DNA from: an uncultured Pseudomonadales bacterium
GTDB taxonomy: Bacteria; Pseudomonadota; Gammaproteobacteria; Pseudomonadales; Azotimanducaceae
NCBI GenBank assembly: GCA_938017975.1
Contig: CALIKQ010000035.1
Location: 1-64,000 of the forward strand
DNA: 64,000 nucleotides
Direction of reading: 5' to 3'
This document shows, in pieces, positions 61,878 to 64,000 of the stretch. Position numbers and translations under genes: made by a program. The stretch's first letter is position 1, and each line of letters starts with the position of its first letter. Below the pieces are notes generated by a model, which searched no databases, was not told where the DNA came from, and worked only from the letters and a program-made list of their open reading frames with translations.

Positions 61878-62715
61878 ATCGCTGAATCCGAACACGCATT
61901 GCTGTCGGTTTCTCCTCCCATAGCGCGTGGCTACCACCCCCAATTTCTTCAAATCGGCCGTTCTCCAAAAGACGCGCGTAGCGTTTGCCCGTCTGCGGTG
62001 TTGCCTCATCATGCTCCCCACAAAGAATCAGTGTGGGCACTTTGATCTTAGATAATTCGGTGGTCCTATCGTAGTTGCGCAGCGTTCCTGTGGCCGAAAA
62101 CTCGCTGGCGCCCCACATGTGGTTGTAAATGGCGGCACCTCGGGGATTGTTGCGTGATAGCATTGCGGCTAACTTTTTGGGTCGTCTAAGTACATGCCGG
62201 CTGTAGTATGTTTTGAGCACATTTTGATAGACAGCCGCATCAGTAGCGCCGACTGCCTCACAATGGTAAATCACCTTTTGACTTTCGGCCGGCAGCTTTC
62301 GAATGAGTTTTTGAGCATCTTGTTGCCAGTCGTTCGTGCACAGCATCGGTGATTGTAAAACGAGAGAACGAATTCCTTTGCCCCTGCGTTTTAAATACGA
62401 TTCAACTGCAAGGGTTGTTCCCCAAGAGCCGCCCATCAGGTGAAAGTGCTCGAGACCCCAGGCATCGATCAGGCAATTGAGTTCTTCAACAAAGGTCGAA
62501 ATCCGCCAGCGGCGTTTGTGGAGATCGCTGCTTTTTCCTGAGCCGAGTTGTGTGTAGGCATACACTTTACGGTCTGCAGCCAATGAAAAGAGCGAACTGG
62601 CTGGATTATGTGTGCCGCCAGGGCCTCCATGGAGCCAAATAATCGGTGGATGCTCGGATGCTTTTCCCTTGACGGTATAGTGGGTTCTGCCGAGGTGGTG
62701 CTCAATGTAGGGCAC
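61858..62715 (-). CDS. Proline-iminopeptidase-like alpha/beta hydrolase
   Basis: A roughly 285-residue serine hydrolase of the proline iminopeptidase type. Motifs are HGGPGG (about 29-34 from the GTG start) for the oxyanion hole and GGSWGTTL with Ser97 as nucleophile. The canonical DQRGxGxS is replaced by TQLGSGKS. The C-terminal GGGSHALWEEKP carries the catalytic His. I start it at the GTG at 62715, two bases after the upstream M20 stop; longer in-frame starts at 62802 or 62790 overlap that gene by up to 86 bases. It might remove N-terminal proline from peptides, or act on other amides. It probably forms an operon with the M20 gene. Confidence 0.82.
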   Translation of the reverse strand: MPYIEHHLGRTHYTVKGKASEHPPIIWLHGGPGGTHNPASSLFSLAADRKVYAYTQLGSGKSSDLHKRRWRISTFVEELNCLIDAWGLEHFHLMGGSWGTTLAVESYLKRRGKGIRSLVLQSPMLCTNDWQQDAQKLIRKLPAESQKVIYHCEAVGATDAAVYQNVLKTYYSRHVLRRPKKLAAMLSRNNPRGAAIYNHMWGASEFSATGTLRNYDRTTELSKIKVPTLILCGEHDEATPQTGKRYARLLENGRFEEIGGGSHALWEEKPTAMRVRIQRFIHSLD

Positions 62716-62716
62716 G

Positions 62717-63892
62717 TCAGGCGGCCGACCTTGGCAATAAATGTGCGACCAAGTGTGCCCAATAGCTGGCGCCAACAGGAAGGACCTCATCGTTAAAATC
62801 ATATCCTGGGTTATGGATCATGCAGGATCCTTCACCATCGCCATTGCCGATCCAAATATAACAACCAGGCTTTTCTTGGAGCATATAGGCGAAGTCTTCC
62901 GAGCCCATGGACGGCGTCGGGGTTCGATTAAGCGCCGCGGCTCCCGCTGTGATGGTCGCAGCTTCAGCGGCGAATTCGGTTTCTTTTTGTGTGTTGATCG
63001 TGGGTGGATAGCGTCGTTCGTAGTGGTACTCGATGTCGCCGCCAAAGCTCGCCGCAATACCCCTGGCCATGCGCTCGATGCCTCGCTCAAAATGATCTTG
63101 CACGCGAGGTGAAAAACATCGTGTGCAGCCAGATATTTTGATTTGGTCAGGAATCACGTTGTAGGCGTCGCCGCCGTGAAACTGGGTGACACTGAGTACT
63201 GCTGGATCTTGAGGGTTAAGCTCACGGGCGACCAACGTTTGCAGTGACTCCACAATTTTACTACCGATCAGTATCGGATCGACGGCTTGTTGCGGGATAG
63301 CGGCATGCCCACCGCGGCCCACGACGGTAATCTCGAATATATCAAAAGCGGCCATCATGGGGCCTGGTCGAACCGCAAAATGTCCAACTGGTATCCCGGG
63401 AATGTTATGCATGCCGTAGACTGACTCTACTGGAAACTGATCAAAAAGCCCGGCCTCGATCATGGTTTTTGCGCCGCCTTCGTTCTCTTCGGCCGGCTGA
63501 AAGATGAAGTGTACGGTGCCGGAAAAAGTATCTGATTGGGCAAGATAAGCGGCGGCGCCTAGGAGCATGCAGGTGTGTCCGTCGTGGCCACAAGCATGCA
63601 TGATGCCTGGGTTTTTTGAGACATGCTCAAAGGCGTTGGCTTCGATAATTGGGAGCGCATCAAGATCCGCCCGGAGGCCGATGGCTCTGTTGCCGCCGCC
63701 GCGACTCAAAGTCCCCACAACACCAGTGCCGGCCATTCCCTCGTGGACGTCGATGCCAAAGGATCTTAATTTTTCGGCTACAAAAGCTGCTGTATCGTAT
63801 TCTTCGAAGGCGAGTTCGGGATTGGCATGAATGTGTCGGCGCCAGGTCTTCAGTTCTTCGGCTTGTGCTTTGATTTGGGGAATAACGTTCAC
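62717..63892 (-). CDS. M20D amidohydrolase (hippurate/N-acyl-amino-acid hydrolase-like)
   Basis: A 391-residue di-metal amidohydrolase. The motif MHACGHDGHT (Cys101, His103, His106) with AEENEGGAKTMIEAG, YGMHNIPG and MGSEDFAYML matches N-acyl-L-amino acid amidohydrolases, hippurate hydrolases and IAA-amino-acid hydrolases. The substrate is usually an N-acylated amino acid. It begins with GTG eight bases after a GGAG site. It lies directly upstream of the proline-iminopeptidase-like gene, consistent with peptide or acyl-amino-acid catabolism. No signal peptide is seen, so it is cytosolic. Confidence 0.89.
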   Translation of the reverse strand: MNVIPQIKAQAEELKTWRRHIHANPELAFEEYDTAAFVAEKLRSFGIDVHEGMAGTGVVGTLSRGGGNRAIGLRADLDALPIIEANAFEHVSKNPGIMHACGHDGHTCMLLGAAAYLAQSDTFSGTVHFIFQPAEENEGGAKTMIEAGLFDQFPVESVYGMHNIPGIPVGHFAVRPGPMMAAFDIFEITVVGRGGHAAIPQQAVDPILIGSKIVESLQTLVARELNPQDPAVLSVTQFHGGDAYNVIPDQIKISGCTRCFSPRVQDHFERGIERMARGIAASFGGDIEYHYERRYPPTINTQKETEFAAEAATITAGAAALNRTPTPSMGSEDFAYMLQEKPGCYIWIGNGDGEGSCMIHNPGYDFNDEVLPVGASYWAHLVAHLLPRSAA

Positions 63893-63944
63893 GGGGCGAG
63901 TCTCCTATTGCTTAGGCATGGTAGCAGAGTGGGGTCATTGTGTA

Positions 63945-64000
63945 ATGCTTCGAACCAGATTCGCTGCGGTTTTGATAGGTCTGGCTCGATCAGGTCATAG
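63945..64000 (+). CDS. Possible start of a further gene, cut by the window end
   Basis: An ATG at 63945 opens a frame to the window edge with a basic then hydrophobic N-terminus (MLRTRFAAVLIGLARSGH), as in a signal or membrane segment. A GGGG run lies about ten bases upstream. It would be divergent from the M20 amidohydrolase gene. Only 18 codons are visible, so nothing more can be said. Confidence 0.25.
   Translation, partial: MLRTRFAAVLIGLARSGH

Noticed and set aside
1-64000. CRISPR array, prophage, rRNA or tRNA gene
   Set aside because: No regularly spaced repeats, phage structural genes, or rRNA/tRNA-like sequences were recognised by eye; a covariance search could still find a missed tRNA.

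Overview
The window looks like chromosomal DNA from an aerobic, probably marine gammaproteobacterium of roughly 50% GC with a lipid- and hydrocarbon-degrading lifestyle. This rests on the RecC-RecB-RecD order, OxyR with both redox cysteines, a large TonB-dependent receptor, a CYP153-type alkane hydroxylase, and many acyl-CoA, LLM-class and metallo-beta-lactamase enzymes. A genus cannot be named from sequence alone. I found no rRNA, tRNA, CRISPR array, transposase, integrase or phage gene. Packing is dense: several convergent pairs overlap by their stop codons, and many co-oriented pairs overlap as ATGA, GTGA or TAATG.

Layout. 1-2670 is the 3' end of an RTX-repeat surface or secreted protein. 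2667-11822 (minus) is recC-recB-recD followed by a PlsC-type acyltransferase. 12070-14008 carries a CYP153 P450 and a VOC protein. A 731-base non-coding stretch with strong RNA-like structure follows (14009-14739). 14740-20080 holds a TonB-dependent receptor ending in a clear terminator, an exported M20 peptidase and an exported SurE nucleotidase. 20157-29553 has an enoyl-CoA hydratase family protein, an alpha/beta hydrolase, a PLP decarboxylase, a Nudix hydrolase, a phosphonate-monoesterase/sulfatase-like enzyme, a divergent MFS carrier, a spermidine-synthase-like protein and pgi.

29715-36954 contains a TVP38-flavoprotein disulfide reductase fusion, an FMN alpha-hydroxyacid oxidase, a 41-residue membrane protein, two exported split-barrel-like proteins, a PQQ-type sugar dehydrogenase, a small membrane protein and a ClpP-family protease. 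37338-48898 is rich in acyl-CoA and flavin or F420 chemistry: two paralogous LLM oxidoreductases, two acyl-CoA dehydrogenases, an M28 peptidase, a nitroreductase, two metallo-beta-lactamase-fold hydrolases and an MHS-type transporter.

49002-63892 contains an acyl-CoA carboxylase carboxyltransferase subunit, a histidine phosphatase, a PhyH dioxygenase, oxyR, a ThDP enzyme of the acetolactate synthase/benzoylformate decarboxylase type, a two-subunit 2-oxoacid:ferredoxin oxidoreductase (korAB) ending in a terminator, an ACAD10/11-type kinase-like protein, a carboxymuconolactone decarboxylase family protein, a GST, a proline-iminopeptidase-like hydrolase and an M20 amidohydrolase.

Together these genes suggest oxidation of alkanes or lipids (CYP153, PhyH, ACADs, enoyl-CoA hydratase, carboxyltransferase, ACAD11-type kinase), feeding of 2-oxoacids through a ferredoxin-linked oxidoreductase, peroxide sensing, and uptake plus periplasmic processing of an unknown substrate. 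No obvious multi-gene system of a wholly new type is seen. The best candidates for new biology are the structured element at 14148-14216, the split ACAD10/11-like kinase and dehydrogenase pair, the exported split-barrel pair, the atypical ClpP and the M28 peptidase with an altered metal-binding motif.
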